From: Novosphingobium sp. KCTC 2891
GTDB lineage: Bacteria > Pseudomonadota > Alphaproteobacteria > Sphingomonadales > Sphingomonadaceae
Direction of reading: 5' to 3'
Assembly (NCBI RefSeq): GCF_025938155.1
Contig: NZ_JAPCZG010000001.1
Coordinates: 714,111-778,110 of the forward strand
DNA length: 64,000 bases
Made by a program: the position numbers and the translations under genes. This document shows, piece after piece, positions 9,098 to 20,037 of the stretch (its first letter is position 1; the number at the start of each line of letters is the position of its first letter). The notes beneath the pieces are model-generated. The model did no database searches, was not told the DNA's origin, and saw only the letters and a list, made by a program, of their open reading frames with translations.

Positions 9098-10048
9098 ATG
9101 ACGCTTCGTGTCGCGGTTCAGATGGACCCGCTCCAGTCGATCAAGATCGCCGGAGATTCGAGTTTTGCGCTGATGCTTTCGGCTCAGGCGCGCGGGCACG
9201 AGCTTTACTATTACGACGTGAAGTCGCTGGCGTGGAAGGCTGGCCGTGTCACCGCCGAAGGCGCGCCGGTGACGGTGCAGCGCGTGGAAGGCGATCATTA
9301 CCGCATGGGCGAGGTGCGCAAAATCGATCTCGGTAGCGACATGGACGTGGTGCTGATGCGCCAGGACCCGCCGTTCGACCTGGGCTATATCACCGGCACC
9401 CACCTGCTGGAGCGGCTGGAGGGCGAGACGCTGGTGGTCAACGACCCGCGCTCTGTCCGCAACGCGCCCGAGAAGGTTTACGTCCTCGACTACGCGCGGT
9501 TCATGCCGCCCACGCTGATCACGCGCTCGGCCGCCGATGTGCGGGCCTTCCAGCACGAACTGGGCGAGACAGCGGTGGTGGTGAAGCCGCTGCACGGCAA
9601 CGGCGGCAAGGCGGTGTTCAAGGTGGAAGCCGATGGCGGTAACCTTTCCGCGCTGGCCGAGCTGTTCGGGCAGGTGTGGCCCGAGCCGTTCATGGTCCAG
9701 CCGTTCCTTCCCGAAGTGGCCGAGGGCGACAAGCGCATCGTGCTGGTGGACGGCGTGGTCGCGGGCGCGATCAACCGCAAGCCGGGCGAGGGCGAGTTCC
9801 GCTCCAACCTCGCGGTCGGCGGTTATGCCGAAAAGTGCGACCTGACCGCGCGCGAGCAGGAAATCTGCGAAGTGCTGGGGCCTGAGCTGAAGAAGCGCGG
9901 GTTGATCTTCGTTGGCATCGACGTGATCGGCGGCAAGTGGCTGACCGAGATCAACGTGACCAGCCCGACGGGCATCGTGGCGATCGACAAGTTCAACGGC
10001 ACCGATACGCCGGGCATGATCTGGGATGCGATCGACGCCCGGCTTTGA
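9098..10048 (+). CDS. gshB: Glutathione synthetase
   Basis: The 316-residue product matches GshB over its length: MDPLQSIKIAGDSSFALML at the N-terminus, RQDPPFDLGYITGTHLLE, NDPRSVRNAPEK and the ATP-grasp elements VVVKPLHGNGGKAVF, plus the C-terminal GIDVIGGKWLTEINVTSPTG. It ligates gamma-glutamylcysteine to glycine using ATP. A GAGGT box lies upstream of the ATG. Confidence 0.96.
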   Translation: MTLRVAVQMDPLQSIKIAGDSSFALMLSAQARGHELYYYDVKSLAWKAGRVTAEGAPVTVQRVEGDHYRMGEVRKIDLGSDMDVVLMRQDPPFDLGYITGTHLLERLEGETLVVNDPRSVRNAPEKVYVLDYARFMPPTLITRSAADVRAFQHELGETAVVVKPLHGNGGKAVFKVEADGGNLSALAELFGQVWPEPFMVQPFLPEVAEGDKRIVLVDGVVAGAINRKPGEGEFRSNLAVGGYAEKCDLTAREQEICEVLGPELKKRGLIFVGIDVIGGKWLTEINVTSPTGIVAIDKFNGTDTPGMIWDAIDARL

Positions 10049-10055
10049 TGCTTTT

Positions 10056-10074
10056 CCCCCTCCTCTGAAGGGGG
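10056..10074 (+). terminator. Short hairpin after gshB
   Basis: Six-bp inverted repeat CCCCCT/AGGGGG with a 7-nt loop, 8 nt after the gshB stop. There is no clear T-tract, so this is a weak terminator candidate. Confidence 0.35.
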
Positions 10075-10113
10075 CTTCAGGAGCCGGTCTCCTCTTTCAG
10101 CGTTGCCCATGAC

Positions 10114-10716
10114 ATGAACGACTGGATTATCCACCTCATCGAGGGCGGCGGCTATTGGGGCATCGGCTTCCTGATGCTGCTCGAGAACGTGTTCCCGCCG
10201 ATACCTTCGGAACTCATCATGGGTATCGGCGGCATCGCCGTGGCGCACGGGCGGATGGACGTGGCGCCGCTGATGATCTTCGGCACGATCGGGTCGACGC
10301 TGGGCAACTACGCTTGGTTCCTGCTGGGGCGGGCGCTGGGCTACCAGCGGCTCAAGCCGTTCGTCGATCGCTTCGGGCGGTGGCTGACGCTGGACTGGCA
10401 AGACGTGGCGAAGCTGGTGGTGTTCTTCCAGAAGCATGGCCAATGGGTGGTGTTCGTCATGCGCTTCTCGCCGCTGATGCGCACGATGATCTCGCTGCCG
10501 GCGGGGCTGGCGGAGATGGGGCACGTGCGCTTCCTGGTTTTCACGCTGGCGGGCGCGGCGGTGTGGAACGCGATCCTGGTCTGGGCCGGATGGCACCTTG
10601 GCAACAACTTCGGCCACCTGGAAAAATACACCGGACCGGTAGCGCTGGCGGGCATGGCGCTGATTGGCGTGCTTTACGTATGGCGCATCGTGCGGTGGAA
10701 ACCGCGCGCGGAGTGA
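10114..10716 (+). CDS. DedA family inner-membrane protein
   Basis: The 200-residue product has the DedA/SNARE-associated domain signatures: ENVFPPIPSELIMGIGG near residue 25, the re-entrant GSTLGNYAWFLLGR, and MRFSPLMRTMISLPAG around residue 115, where the conserved arginines and proline sit. Several hydrophobic segments and a basic C-terminus follow. DedA proteins are implicated in lipid flipping and membrane homeostasis. No clear ribosome-binding site precedes the ATG. Confidence 0.92.
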   Translation: MNDWIIHLIEGGGYWGIGFLMLLENVFPPIPSELIMGIGGIAVAHGRMDVAPLMIFGTIGSTLGNYAWFLLGRALGYQRLKPFVDRFGRWLTLDWQDVAKLVVFFQKHGQWVVFVMRFSPLMRTMISLPAGLAEMGHVRFLVFTLAGAAVWNAILVWAGWHLGNNFGHLEKYTGPVALAGMALIGVLYVWRIVRWKPRAE

Positions 10717-10740
10717 GGCTTTTTGCGGGGTGCCAATAAA

Positions 10741-10766
10741 AAAGCCCCCGCCGAGGCAGGGGCTTT
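10741..10766. terminator. Bidirectional terminator between dedA and accC
   Basis: AAAGCCCC (10741-10748) pairs with GGGGCTTT (10759-10766), with inner pairing around a 4-nt loop, A-rich on one side and T-rich on the other. It lies between convergent dedA and accC and can serve both strands. Confidence 0.85.
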
Positions 10767-10789
10767 CTTGTCCGGTCATCCCGAAGCGA

Positions 10790-12136
<1,347 letters not shown>

Positions 12137-12146
12137 CCGGTGCCCC

Positions 12147-12626
12147 TCAGCCGATCACGATCAGCGGCTGGTCGTATTCGACCGGCTGCGCGTTTTCGAC
12201 GAGGACCGCCTTGACCGTGCCGGCGTTGGGCGCGGTGATAGCGTTCATCACCTTCATCGCTTCGACGATCAGCAGGGTTTCGCCCGCCTTGACCGTCTGG
12301 CCGACGCTGACGAACGATGCCGCGCCCGGTTCCGGGCACAGATAGACGGTGCCGACCATCGGCGACTTGACCGCGCCGGCGTGATCGTCGGCAGGGGCAA
12401 CAGGCGCGGCAGCGGCCGCGACCGGCGCCGCAGCGGCGGCAGGCGCAGCAACCGCGACTTGCGCGTAGGGCGCTGCCGTCAGCGTGCGGGCGACGCGGAT
12501 CTTGCGTTCGCCGTCCTCGACTTCGATTTCGCTCAGGCCCGTATCGGCGAGCAGTTCGGCGAGTTCGCGCACCAGCGCGCTGTCGATCGCCATCATACCG
12601 GCCTTATCGCCGCGGTCGTTCCCCAT
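12147..12626 (-). CDS. accB: Acetyl-CoA carboxylase biotin carboxyl carrier protein
   Basis: The 159-residue product has an N-terminal helical region ([20 protein letters not shown]), an Ala/Pro-rich linker, and the biotinyl domain with EAMKVMN, where the lysine is biotinylated. The start at [12 protein letters not shown] is supported by GAGGAT placed about 6 nt upstream; two methionines at codons 11-12 are alternatives. Confidence 0.96.
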   Translation of the reverse strand: MGNDRGDKAGMMAIDSALVRELAELLADTGLSEIEVEDGERKIRVARTLTAAPYAQVAVAAPAAAAAPVAAAAAPVAPADDHAGAVKSPMVGTVYLCPEPGAASFVSVGQTVKAGETLLIVEAMKVMNAITAPNAGTVKAVLVENAQPVEYDQPLIVIG

Positions 12627-12739
12627 CTGTTATCCTCGCGGGTAGTCAAATTCCAAGTTGCGCGCCATGCCCGCGCCGGGCCTAGCTGGCAAGAGGAACT
12701 GCTTCGCGTGCGTGGAAAACTCGCGCTGGAAGGCACGAT

Positions 12740-13174
12740 TCAGAGCCGAGCGGCGGCTTCCAGTGCGAGTAGATAGCTGTTGGCGCCGAAGCCAGCGATC
12801 GAACCCTTGGCCGCCATGCCGACATAGGACGTGTGGCGAAACGCCTCACGCGTGTGCGGATTGGAGAGGTGCACTTCGATCACCGGGGTGCGGATTGACT
12901 TGATCGCGTCGTGCAGCGCGACCGAGGTGTGGGTGTAGGCTCCGGCGTTGAGCAGGACGGCTTTCGCGCCGGTGCCCTGCGCCTCGTGCATCCAGTCGAT
13001 CAGATGGCCTTCGTGGTTCGACTGGCGCATGTCGATTTCGAGCCCGAGTTCCTGCGCCCGGTCTTCCAGCAGGCCGGCGATGTCGTCCAGCGTCTGCGTG
13101 CCATAAATCTCCGGCTCGCGCAGGCCGAGCAGGTTCAGGTTCGGGCCGTTGAGAACGTAGACGATATTGGACAT
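12740..13174 (-). CDS. aroQ: Type II 3-dehydroquinate dehydratase
   Basis: The 144-residue product shows the type II dehydroquinase signatures: LNGPNLNLLGLREPEIYG with the catalytic tyrosine, RQSNHEGHLIDW, LNAGAYTHTSVAL and VHLSNPHTREAFRHTSY with the catalytic histidine. It catalyses the third step of the shikimate pathway. It lies upstream of accB-accC, a common alphaproteobacterial arrangement. Confidence 0.97.
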   Translation of the reverse strand: MSNIVYVLNGPNLNLLGLREPEIYGTQTLDDIAGLLEDRAQELGLEIDMRQSNHEGHLIDWMHEAQGTGAKAVLLNAGAYTHTSVALHDAIKSIRTPVIEVHLSNPHTREAFRHTSYVGMAAKGSIAGFGANSYLLALEAAARL

Positions 13175-13239
13175 GGATACCCCGGCAGTTGCTGGGGGCC
13201 TGTCTTAGTGCGCCGGCATAACGGCGCAAGGGCGCGCGA

Positions 13240-13614
13240 TCAGGCGCTACCGTCCGGGTTGACCACCGGGGCGGGCGGCGGTGCCACCGGTGCAGAGACC
13301 GAATTGTCGTATTGCGGATCGTCCGCGCTCTGGTCGGTCACTTCGTTGACGTCCGGGTCCACTTCGGGCGCCGAGAAGTCATCGTTGGTGACGTAAGGGC
13401 TGGGCGCGGCGCGCTGGGCGAAGGCTTCGGCCTGCTTGGCCCGCTTTTCTGCCGCGGCGGCCTTGGCTTCCACTGCGACGAGCCGCTGTTCCAGCGCCTG
13501 CACCCGGTCGTCCGAGCCGCAGCCGCCGAGCGGCAGCGCCAGCACGCAAAGCGCGAGGAGAGTGCGGCGCGGAAAGGCGCGGGGCTGAGGGCGGGGATGG
13601 CGGTGGCTGTCCAT
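13240..13614 (-). CDS. Small lipoprotein with coiled coil, unknown function
   Basis: The 124-residue product has a basic N-terminus, a hydrophobic segment TLLALCVLALPLGGC ending in a lipobox cysteine, then a coiled coil (VQALEQRLVAVEAKAAAAEK) and a disordered Asp/Pro-rich tail. It should be an outer- or inner-membrane lipoprotein. The start MDSHRHPRPQ is 8 codons inside the longest frame and gives a shorter, more usual n-region. Confidence 0.65.
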   Translation of the reverse strand: MDSHRHPRPQPRAFPRRTLLALCVLALPLGGCGSDDRVQALEQRLVAVEAKAAAAEKRAKQAEAFAQRAAPSPYVTNDDFSAPEVDPDVNEVTDQSADDPQYDNSVSAPVAPPPAPVVNPDGSA

Positions 13615-13703
13615 GCTGCCTGTGGCTGTAGCAGGCAAAAGTTACCTGAAGCTAACCAAGGCGGTGCATTTCGCCGAAAGGAACGTGCTTCTCGTGCGGG
13701 TCA

Positions 13704-13988
13704 TCAGGCCTCCGTGCCGCGCGCCTTGCCCCACTGCCGCGCCACTGTGTAGCCGACGTATCCTGTACCGAAGAGCGCGTAGAGCGGTTCTGGAAGGCCG
13801 GCGAAATAGGCGGTCATCGCCGCTGATATTGCCTGCGCGACGTGGGGCCGCACCGCGCCGATCAGGCCGAGCGGGATCGACCACAGGATCAGCGCATACA
13901 TCACGTAGAGAAAGGTGGGACGGGCGCGGGTAACGAACGGGTCGCGGGCGTTGGCAGGCGAGGCGGGTGCGTTGCTGATGGGGGGCAT
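13704..13988 (-). CDS. Holin-like small membrane protein (3TM holin of gene-transfer-agent type)
   Basis: The 94-residue product begins MPPISNAPASPANARDPFVT and has a first transmembrane helix at about residues 26-46 (FLYVMYALILWSIPLGLIGA), a central amphipathic part, and a further hydrophobic segment with GTGYVGYTVARQWGK at the C-terminus. This fits the three-TM holin family linked to gene-transfer-agent release. No other GTA or phage gene lies nearby, so a lytic role is not implied. Confidence 0.72.
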   Translation of the reverse strand: MPPISNAPASPANARDPFVTRARPTFLYVMYALILWSIPLGLIGAVRPHVAQAISAAMTAYFAGLPEPLYALFGTGYVGYTVARQWGKARGTEA

Positions 13989-14182
13989 GGGGCGTCCTTG
14001 GCCGGGGAGCGGAACGCCGAACCAGATAGCCGCAAGCCGCGATGTAGGAAAACGGTTTGCGAAAGCGCGGCAGGAGGCTCGGCCCGTAGTGAGGACCTCG
14101 ATCCCGGCCCTGCGAAATCAATGTGGCGGACAGCACGCAGCGGCTGATTCGCGCCCATCAGTTCTGTCGCTGTTTTATCGCG

Positions 14183-15328
14183 TTATCGGTTCGCGAGGAT
14201 CGATCGGTCGATCTCTGCAATGGAGCGCACGCCGGTGAGCGTCATCGCGACGCGCATCTCGGCCTCGATCAGGCGCAGCATGTGTTCGACCCCGGCCTGC
14301 CCGTGCGCGGCGAGCGCGAAGGCCCAGGCGCGTCCGAGCAGAACGCCCTTGGCGCCGAGCGCCAGCATGCGGACCACGTCCAGACCCGAGCGCACGCCGC
14401 CATCGGCAAGCACGGTCAGCCGGTCGCCCACCGCATCGACGATGGGCGGTAGCGCTCGCGCCGAAGATAGTACGCCGTCGAGCTGGCGGCCGCCGTGATT
14501 GGAAACCACGATGCCGTCGGCGCCGAGCGCGGCGGCCTCTTTCGCGTCCTCAGGATCGAGCAGGCCCTTGATGATCAGCGGTCCCTTCCATTCCGAGCGG
14601 ATGAAATCGAGATCGCGCCACGCGATCGAACTGTCGAAGTTTTCGCGCATCCACGCGAAGAAGTCCTCGATACCGGTCTTGCCTTCCAGCTTGCGCGCGA
14701 CGTTGCCGAGCGCGTGGGGGCGGCCCATGACGCCCACGTCCCACGCCCAGTCGGGCTTCATCGCGCCCTGCAGCGTGCGGCGCAGCGCGCCCCTCAGTCC
14801 CGCGGCGCCGGCAAGGCCGGAGTGATAGTCGCGGTAACGGCTGCCCGGCACCGGCATGTCGACGGTGAACACCAGCACCGAACACTTCAGCTCGGTCGCC
14901 TCTTGCAGCAATTCGCGCACGAAGCCGCGATCGCGCACCATGTAGAGCTGGAACCAGAACGGGCGGCCGGCGGCGCTGGCGACTTCACCCAGCGAGCAGG
15001 CGGAGACGGTCGAGAGCGTGAAGGGCACGCCTGCGGTCTCTGCCGCGCGCACCGCCTGGCATTCGCCCCGCCGCGCGTTCATGCCTGCAAGCCCGATGGG
15101 GGCGAGCGCGACAGGAAGCGCCTGGCGCTGGCCGAACAGCTCGGTGGAAAGATCGAGGCCGGAGATATCGCGAAGCACGCGCTGGCGCAGTGGGATGTCT
15201 TCCAGGTCGCGGATGTTCCGCCGTAGCGTGACTTCGGCGTAGGAGCCGCCGTCGATATATTCGAACAGGAACCGCGGCAGTCGCCTGCGGGCAAGCTCGC
15301 GGTAATCGGTAATTGATGCGGCAATCAC
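14183..15328 (-). CDS. lldD: FMN-dependent alpha-hydroxy-acid dehydrogenase (L-lactate dehydrogenase type)
   Basis: The 381-residue product has the family N-terminus [20 protein letters not shown], the FMN-binding PIGLAGM and [14 protein letters not shown] segments, and the active-site [11 protein letters not shown] with the catalytic histidine, followed by [16 protein letters not shown]. It should oxidise L-lactate or a related 2-hydroxy acid and pass electrons to the respiratory chain; substrate specificity is inferred from overall similarity. A GTG start at 15328 is chosen because GGAGG lies 7 nt upstream and the product then begins where the family begins. Confidence 0.88.
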   Translation of the reverse strand: MIAASITDYRELARRRLPRFLFEYIDGGSYAEVTLRRNIRDLEDIPLRQRVLRDISGLDLSTELFGQRQALPVALAPIGLAGMNARRGECQAVRAAETAGVPFTLSTVSACSLGEVASAAGRPFWFQLYMVRDRGFVRELLQEATELKCSVLVFTVDMPVPGSRYRDYHSGLAGAAGLRGALRRTLQGAMKPDWAWDVGVMGRPHALGNVARKLEGKTGIEDFFAWMRENFDSSIAWRDLDFIRSEWKGPLIIKGLLDPEDAKEAAALGADGIVVSNHGGRQLDGVLSSARALPPIVDAVGDRLTVLADGGVRSGLDVVRMLALGAKGVLLGRAWAFALAAHGQAGVEHMLRLIEAEMRVAMTLTGVRSIAEIDRSILANR

Positions 15329-15640
15329 GCAGGAGCCTCCACGTCGGCCTTTCGGCGGCAACCATCAGATATCGCGATCGATGTCCAGCTGTTGGACGTG
15401 GACGAGTCTAATCTCGCGCACGCAGGGTCCAATCGAACTTGGCTTTCCAGTCGATGCGCCGGGCGTATAACGGCCATATCGCGCCTGATTTTTGCCAAGG
15501 CTCGCACGGAAGCGGTGAGCACGGTTCACGTGCGAGGCCGCCCGCGTGAGCCAGGGCTGTTGCCGCGCAACGTAGGGGCTCGGCGACGGAATTCTTTGAT
15601 CATAATTTCAACAAAAACAACGACATCGAAAGTAATCTGC

Positions 15641-18600
15641 ATGACGATTCGCCGGGGCCTTTCGGTCGTAGCCATTCTCGCCAGCTCCACGCTGCTCACC
15701 CCGGCCGCCTTTGCAGGACCGGAAAATCAGGTGCCGTCAGCGGAGCCTGCAGCCGCCACGCTCGAACAACAATTCCAGGACCCGCCGATGGATGCGCGCC
15801 CGCGCGTGTGGTGGCACTGGATGAACGGCAACGTTTCCAAGGATGGCATCGCCAAGGATCTCGCGTGGATGAAGCGCGTGGGGCTGGGCGGCTTGCAGAA
15901 CTTCGACGCAGGGCTTTCGACGCCGCAGATCGTGGACAAGCGATTGGTCTACATGACGCCCGAATGGAAGGATGCCTTCCGCTTTGCCGCGAGCGAAGCG
16001 GACAGGCTGGGGCTTGAGCTGGCCATCGCGGCCTCGCCCGGCTGGTCCGAAACCGGGGGGCCATGGGTCAAGCCTGAGGACGGTTTGAAAAAGGTGGTGT
16101 GGAGCGAGACGCTGCTGGCGGGCGGCAAGGGCTTTTCCGGCAAGCTGCCGCCGCCGCCGCGCGTAACCGGGCCGTTCCAGGATGTGCCCATCGAAGATCC
16201 CATCGCGAAGATGTCGGGCGAACTCGCCTTCGCCGCGCCGGAACGCTATGTGGACATTGCGGTGCTGGCGGTGCCCGATCTTGCTGCGGTGGACGGGGTG
16301 CCTTCTCTTAGCGGGCCCGACGGCAAGCCGCTTGATGCCGGCCTGCTCGCCGACGATAGCCTGACGACCGGGGTGACGCTGCCGCGCGGCAGCGTGGAGG
16401 CGCCGACCTCGCTGGTCGCGCGCTATGCCCGTCCGCAGACAATCCGCGCGGCCACGCTGTTCATCCCCGGCGCCAAGGGCATCTTCTCTGGCGCGACGGT
16501 GGAGCCGCTTCTGGAAGCGAGCGACGATGGCAAGTTGTGGCGCAAGGTGGCAAACATTCCTGTCACCGCCGCGCCCACTACGGTCGGTTTCGCTCCGGTC
16601 AGCGCGCGGCTGTTCCGGCTGGTGCTGGTGCCAGCGCCGTTTCGCGGATCAAATCTGGGCGATCCCGCGCCGGGTGCCGACACTGGCGGCGGCTTCATGG
16701 ACATGATGGCCAATGCGGCAAAGGCTCCGTTCGAGATCAAGCAGTTCCGCCTCTCGGGCGAAGCGCTCATCGACCGTTTTGAGAGCAAGGCGGGCTTTGC
16801 CATCGAGCGCGATTACTATGCGCTCGGCGCGTCCGACGCGGGCGCGTTGGGCACCGACCCGGCCAGGGTGATCGACCTGACCGCGCGGATGCGGCCCGAT
16901 GGCACGCTGGACTGGACGCCGCCCAAGGGCCGCTGGAAAGTGATCCGTATGGGCGCCAGCCTGCTCGGCACCACCAACCACCCGGCGGCTCCCGAGGCGA
17001 CCGGGCTTGAGGTCGACAAGTTCGATGGCGCGGCGGTGCGAGGCTACCTTGAGCACTATATCGCCATGTACAGGGACACGGTCGGGCCGGAACTGGTGGG
17101 CAAGCGCGGGGTGCGCGCGATCCTGACCGATTCCATCGAAGTCGGCGCGGCCAACTGGACGCCGAAGATGATCGCGCAGTTCAAGCGCCTGCGCGGTTAT
17201 GATCCAACGCCGTGGCTGCCCGCGCTGACCGGAACACTGGTTGGCACGCGCGCGCAGTCGGACGCGTTCCTGCGCGATTATCGGCAGACGCTGGCGGACC
17301 TGATGGCATCGCAGCACTACGGCACCATCGCCGATGTCGCGCACGAGAACGGCCTGAAGGTCTATGGCGAGGCGCTGGAGGACAATCGCCCTTCGCTGGG
17401 CGACGACGTGGCCATGCGCAGCCATGCCGATGTGCCGATGGCGGCGCTCTGGGCCTATTCGCGCAATAGCGGGCCGAACCCCAGCTATATCGCGGATATG
17501 AAAGGCGCCGCCTCGGTCGCGCATATCTATGGCCAGAATCTCGTCGCGGCGGAATCGATGACCTCGGCGCTGGCGCCATGGGCCTATGCGCCCAACGAAC
17601 TGCGGCGCATCATCGATCTGGAGTTTGCCAGCGGGGTGAACCGCCCGGTCGTCCACACTTCGGTCCACCAGCCGGTGGACGACAGGAAGCCGGGTCTTTC
17701 GCTGATGATCTTCGGCCAGTTCTTCAACCGGCACGAGGCCTGGGCCGAACTGGCGAGGCCATGGGTGGACTACATGGCGCGCTCGTCGCTGCTGCTTCAG
17801 GCCGGGCGCAACGTGGCGGACGTCGGCTATTTCTATGGAGAGGAAGCGCCGCTCACCGGGCTTTACGGGCAGGCTCCCGTCGCTGATGCACCGAAGGTCC
17901 ACGCCTATGACTTCGTCAACCGCGATGCGCTGTTCGAGGCGTTGGAGGTTCGCGGGGGAGAGATCGTGAGCAAGGGCGGCGCGCGCTACAAGGCGCTCTA
18001 CCTTGGCGGATCGTCGCGCAGGATGACCCTGCCGACCTTGCAGCGCATTGCCGCCCTGGTCGAAGCGGGCGCAACCGTGGTCGGCACGGCGCCCGAAGGC
18101 TCGCCCGCGCTCAATGATGATGCGGCGGCGTTCAAGGCGCTCGCGGACAAGCTGTGGCACGGCGGTGCGGTGACGAAGCTGGGCGCTGGGCAGGTCATCG
18201 CCAGCCGGGATATCGACGCGGCGCTGGCAAGCACGGGCATGGCGCCCGATTTCCGCATGGACGGTGCGCGGGCCGATGCCGAAGTGCTGTTCGTCCACCG
18301 GCAGATCGCGGATGGTGACCTGTGGTTCCTGAACAACCGCAAGGGTGAGGACGAGCGTTTCGACGCGCGCTTCCGCGTCAGCGGCAAGCAGCCGGAATTG
18401 TGGCACGCCGATACCGGGCGGGCCGAGCCGGTGTCCTACCGCATCGAGAACGGCGAGACGGTCGTGCCGATGACGCTGGCGAGGGAGGATTCGGTCTTCG
18501 TGGTGTTCCGCAAGCCGGCGCCAGCCGAGGCGTTGGCGATCAAACCGGTCGTACCCGTCGAAGTGGGCAGGCTCGACGGCGCGTGGACGGTCGGCTTCGA

Positions 18601-19042
18601 GGCGGGGCGCGGCGCGCCCGCCACGGCCGATCTGCCCGCGCTCCAGCCGCTGAACGAGAATGCCGATGCGGGCGTCAAATACTTCTCCGGCGTTGCGACC
18701 TACACCCGCTCGTTCGTCCTGCCCAAGCACGTGAATCCGGGCGCGCCGCTGTGGCTCGACCTGGGGGCAGTGGGCGAAATCGCGCAAGTCAGCGTGAATG
18801 GCAAGGCGGCGGGTTACGCCTGGCACAAGCCTTACCGCGTCGACATCGGAGGTGCGGTGAAGAAGGGCTCGAACCGGCTGGAGGTCAAGGTCGCGAACCT
18901 GTGGGTCAACCGCCTCATCGGTGATGCCCAGCCTGGTGCTGCCAAGGTGACGTGGACCGCGATCCCCAACTACAGGGCCGATGCTCCGCTGCGGCCGTCG
19001 GGCCTGATCGGCCCGGTCACGCTGTGGGCGCAGGGGCGCTAG
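15641..19042 (+). CDS. Secreted GH106-type glycosyl hydrolase (alpha-L-rhamnosidase-like)
   Basis: The 1133-residue product has a signal peptide (RRGLSVVAILASSTLLTPAA), then PRVWWHWMNGNVSKDGIAKD, the hallmark opening of GH106 proteins. Acidic motifs in the central domain include ILTDSIEVG, VYGEALEDN and VAAESMTS. Near the C-terminus there is a jelly-roll, GH2-like sugar-binding module (YTRSFVLPKHVNPG, LWLDLGAVGEIAQVSVNG). It probably cleaves rhamnose or a related deoxysugar from plant or microbial polysaccharides in the periplasm; the substrate is inferred from the family. An 83-codon in-frame extension upstream looks non-coding, so the start before the signal peptide was used. A 312-nt stretch before it, shared with lldD, is AT-rich near 15600-15635 but holds no other gene. 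Confidence 0.85.
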   Translation: MTIRRGLSVVAILASSTLLTPAAFAGPENQVPSAEPAAATLEQQFQDPPMDARPRVWWHWMNGNVSKDGIAKDLAWMKRVGLGGLQNFDAGLSTPQIVDKRLVYMTPEWKDAFRFAASEADRLGLELAIAASPGWSETGGPWVKPEDGLKKVVWSETLLAGGKGFSGKLPPPPRVTGPFQDVPIEDPIAKMSGELAFAAPERYVDIAVLAVPDLAAVDGVPSLSGPDGKPLDAGLLADDSLTTGVTLPRGSVEAPTSLVARYARPQTIRAATLFIPGAKGIFSGATVEPLLEASDDGKLWRKVANIPVTAAPTTVGFAPVSARLFRLVLVPAPFRGSNLGDPAPGADTGGGFMDMMANAAKAPFEIKQFRLSGEALIDRFESKAGFAIERDYYALGASDAGALGTDPARVIDLTARMRPDGTLDWTPPKGRWKVIRMGASLLGTTNHPAAPEATGLEVDKFDGAAVRGYLEHYIAMYRDTVGPELVGKRGVRAILTDSIEVGAANWTPKMIAQFKRLRGYDPTPWLPALTGTLVGTRAQSDAFLRDYRQTLADLMASQHYGTIADVAHENGLKVYGEALEDNRPSLGDDVAMRSHADVPMAALWAYSRNSGPNPSYIADMKGAASVAHIYGQNLVAAESMTSALAPWAYAPNELRRIIDLEFASGVNRPVVHTSVHQPVDDRKPGLSLMIFGQFFNRHEAWAELARPWVDYMARSSLLLQAGRNVADVGYFYGEEAPLTGLYGQAPVADAPKVHAYDFVNRDALFEALEVRGGEIVSKGGARYKALYLGGSSRRMTLPTLQRIAALVEAGATVVGTAPEGSPALNDDAAAFKALADKLWHGGAVTKLGAGQVIASRDIDAALASTGMAPDFRMDGARADAEVLFVHRQIADGDLWFLNNRKGEDERFDARFRVSGKQPELWHADTGRAEPVSYRIENGETVVPMTLAREDSVFVVFRKPAPAEALAIKPVVPVEVGRLDGAWTVGFEAGRGAPATADLPALQPLNENADAGVKYFSGVATYTRSFVLPKHVNPGAPLWLDLGAVGEIAQVSVNGKAAGYAWHKPYRVDIGGAVKKGSNRLEVKVANLWVNRLIGDAQPGAAKVTWTAIPNYRADAPLRPSGLIGPVTLWAQGR

Positions 19043-19064
19043 GCGGGTTCCTTCCTTTCCGAGT

Positions 19065-19100
19065 CGCCGGCTGGCCGGGAGCGGCTTTGGCCTGCCGGCG
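19065..19100 (+). terminator. Hairpin after GH106-like gene
   Basis: CGCCGG-C-T-GGCC pairs with GGCC-T-G-CCGGCG, a 12-position stem with one T/T mismatch and a 12-nt loop, 22 nt after the stop. No T-tract follows. Confidence 0.5.
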
Positions 19101-19272
19101 GAGAGCGAACGCAGCAATGTGCTGACCGGCAATTTCGCGCGGATTTGTGCGGCTTGGCCGCGGTCCGGCCGCGCGCCGAGGACGGCTCGATGACGTTTTG
19201 CGCTTTACAGATAAGTCAATTGACCTAGCCTTTCCGTCAGGTGGCGGCGCCAGACCGTCCGAGGAGAGGCAG

Positions 19273-20037
19273 ATGAGCTTGTTCGACATGACCGGCCGTG
19301 TGGCGGTCATTACCGGTTCGACGCGCGGTATCGGCCGCGCCATCGCCGAGGAAATGGCGGAGCAGGGCGCTCGGGTGGTGATTTCCAGCCGCAAGCAGGA
19401 TGCCTGCGACGCGGTGGCGGCAGAGATCAACGCGCGCTTCGGCGCCGGCACCGCGACACCGATTGCGGCCAGCATTTCATCGAAGGACGCGCTCGAAGCG
19501 CTGGTCGCACGAACCGAGGCCGAGGTCGGCCCGATCGACGTGCTGGTCTGCAACGCGGCGAGCAATCCTTATTACGGTCCGATGAGCGGGATCGCGGACG
19601 AGCAGTTCCGCAAGATCCTCGACAACAACATCATCTCGAACCACTGGCTGATCCAGATGTGCCTGCCGGGCATGATCGCGCGGCGTGACGGTGCGGTGAT
19701 CGTGGTGTCTTCGATCGGCGGCCTGCGCGGATCGCCTACCATCGGCGCCTATTGCATCTCCAAGGCGGCGGACATGCAACTGGTGCGCAACCTCGCCATC
19801 GAGGTCGGCCAGCACAACATTCGCGTCAACGCCATCGCCCCCGGGCTGATCCGCACCGATTTCGCACGCGCGCTGTGGGACAATCCCGAGGCGGAGAAGG
19901 CCTACAATTCCAACCACCCGATGCGCCGGATCGGCCTTCCCGAGGAAATCGCCGGGGCGGCGGTATTCCTGGGTTCCAAGGCCGGCAGCTACGTCAACGG
20001 CCAGACGATCGTGGTCGACGGAGGATCGACGATATGA
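19273..20037 (+). CDS. Short-chain dehydrogenase/reductase (classical SDR)
   Basis: The 254-residue product has the nucleotide-binding TGSTRGIGRAIAEEM, CNAASN (NAG variant), the catalytic serine in VVSSIGG and the YxxxK motif in AYCISKAA, and the VNAIAPGLIRTDF segment. A GAGGAGAGG box lies 3 nt before the ATG. Its stop overlaps the ATG of the Baeyer-Villiger monooxygenase by 4 nt, so both are translated together; a likely role is interconverting an alcohol and the ketone that the monooxygenase uses. Confidence 0.92.
   Translation: MSLFDMTGRVAVITGSTRGIGRAIAEEMAEQGARVVISSRKQDACDAVAAEINARFGAGTATPIAASISSKDALEALVARTEAEVGPIDVLVCNAASNPYYGPMSGIADEQFRKILDNNIISNHWLIQMCLPGMIARRDGAVIVVSSIGGLRGSPTIGAYCISKAADMQLVRNLAIEVGQHNIRVNAIAPGLIRTDFARALWDNPEAEKAYNSNHPMRRIGLPEEIAGAAVFLGSKAGSYVNGQTIVVDGGSTI

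Noticed and set aside
19752..20033. In-frame extension of the Baeyer-Villiger monooxygenase upstream
   Set aside because: It overlaps the SDR gene and has no family-like sequence; the ATGA start is standard.
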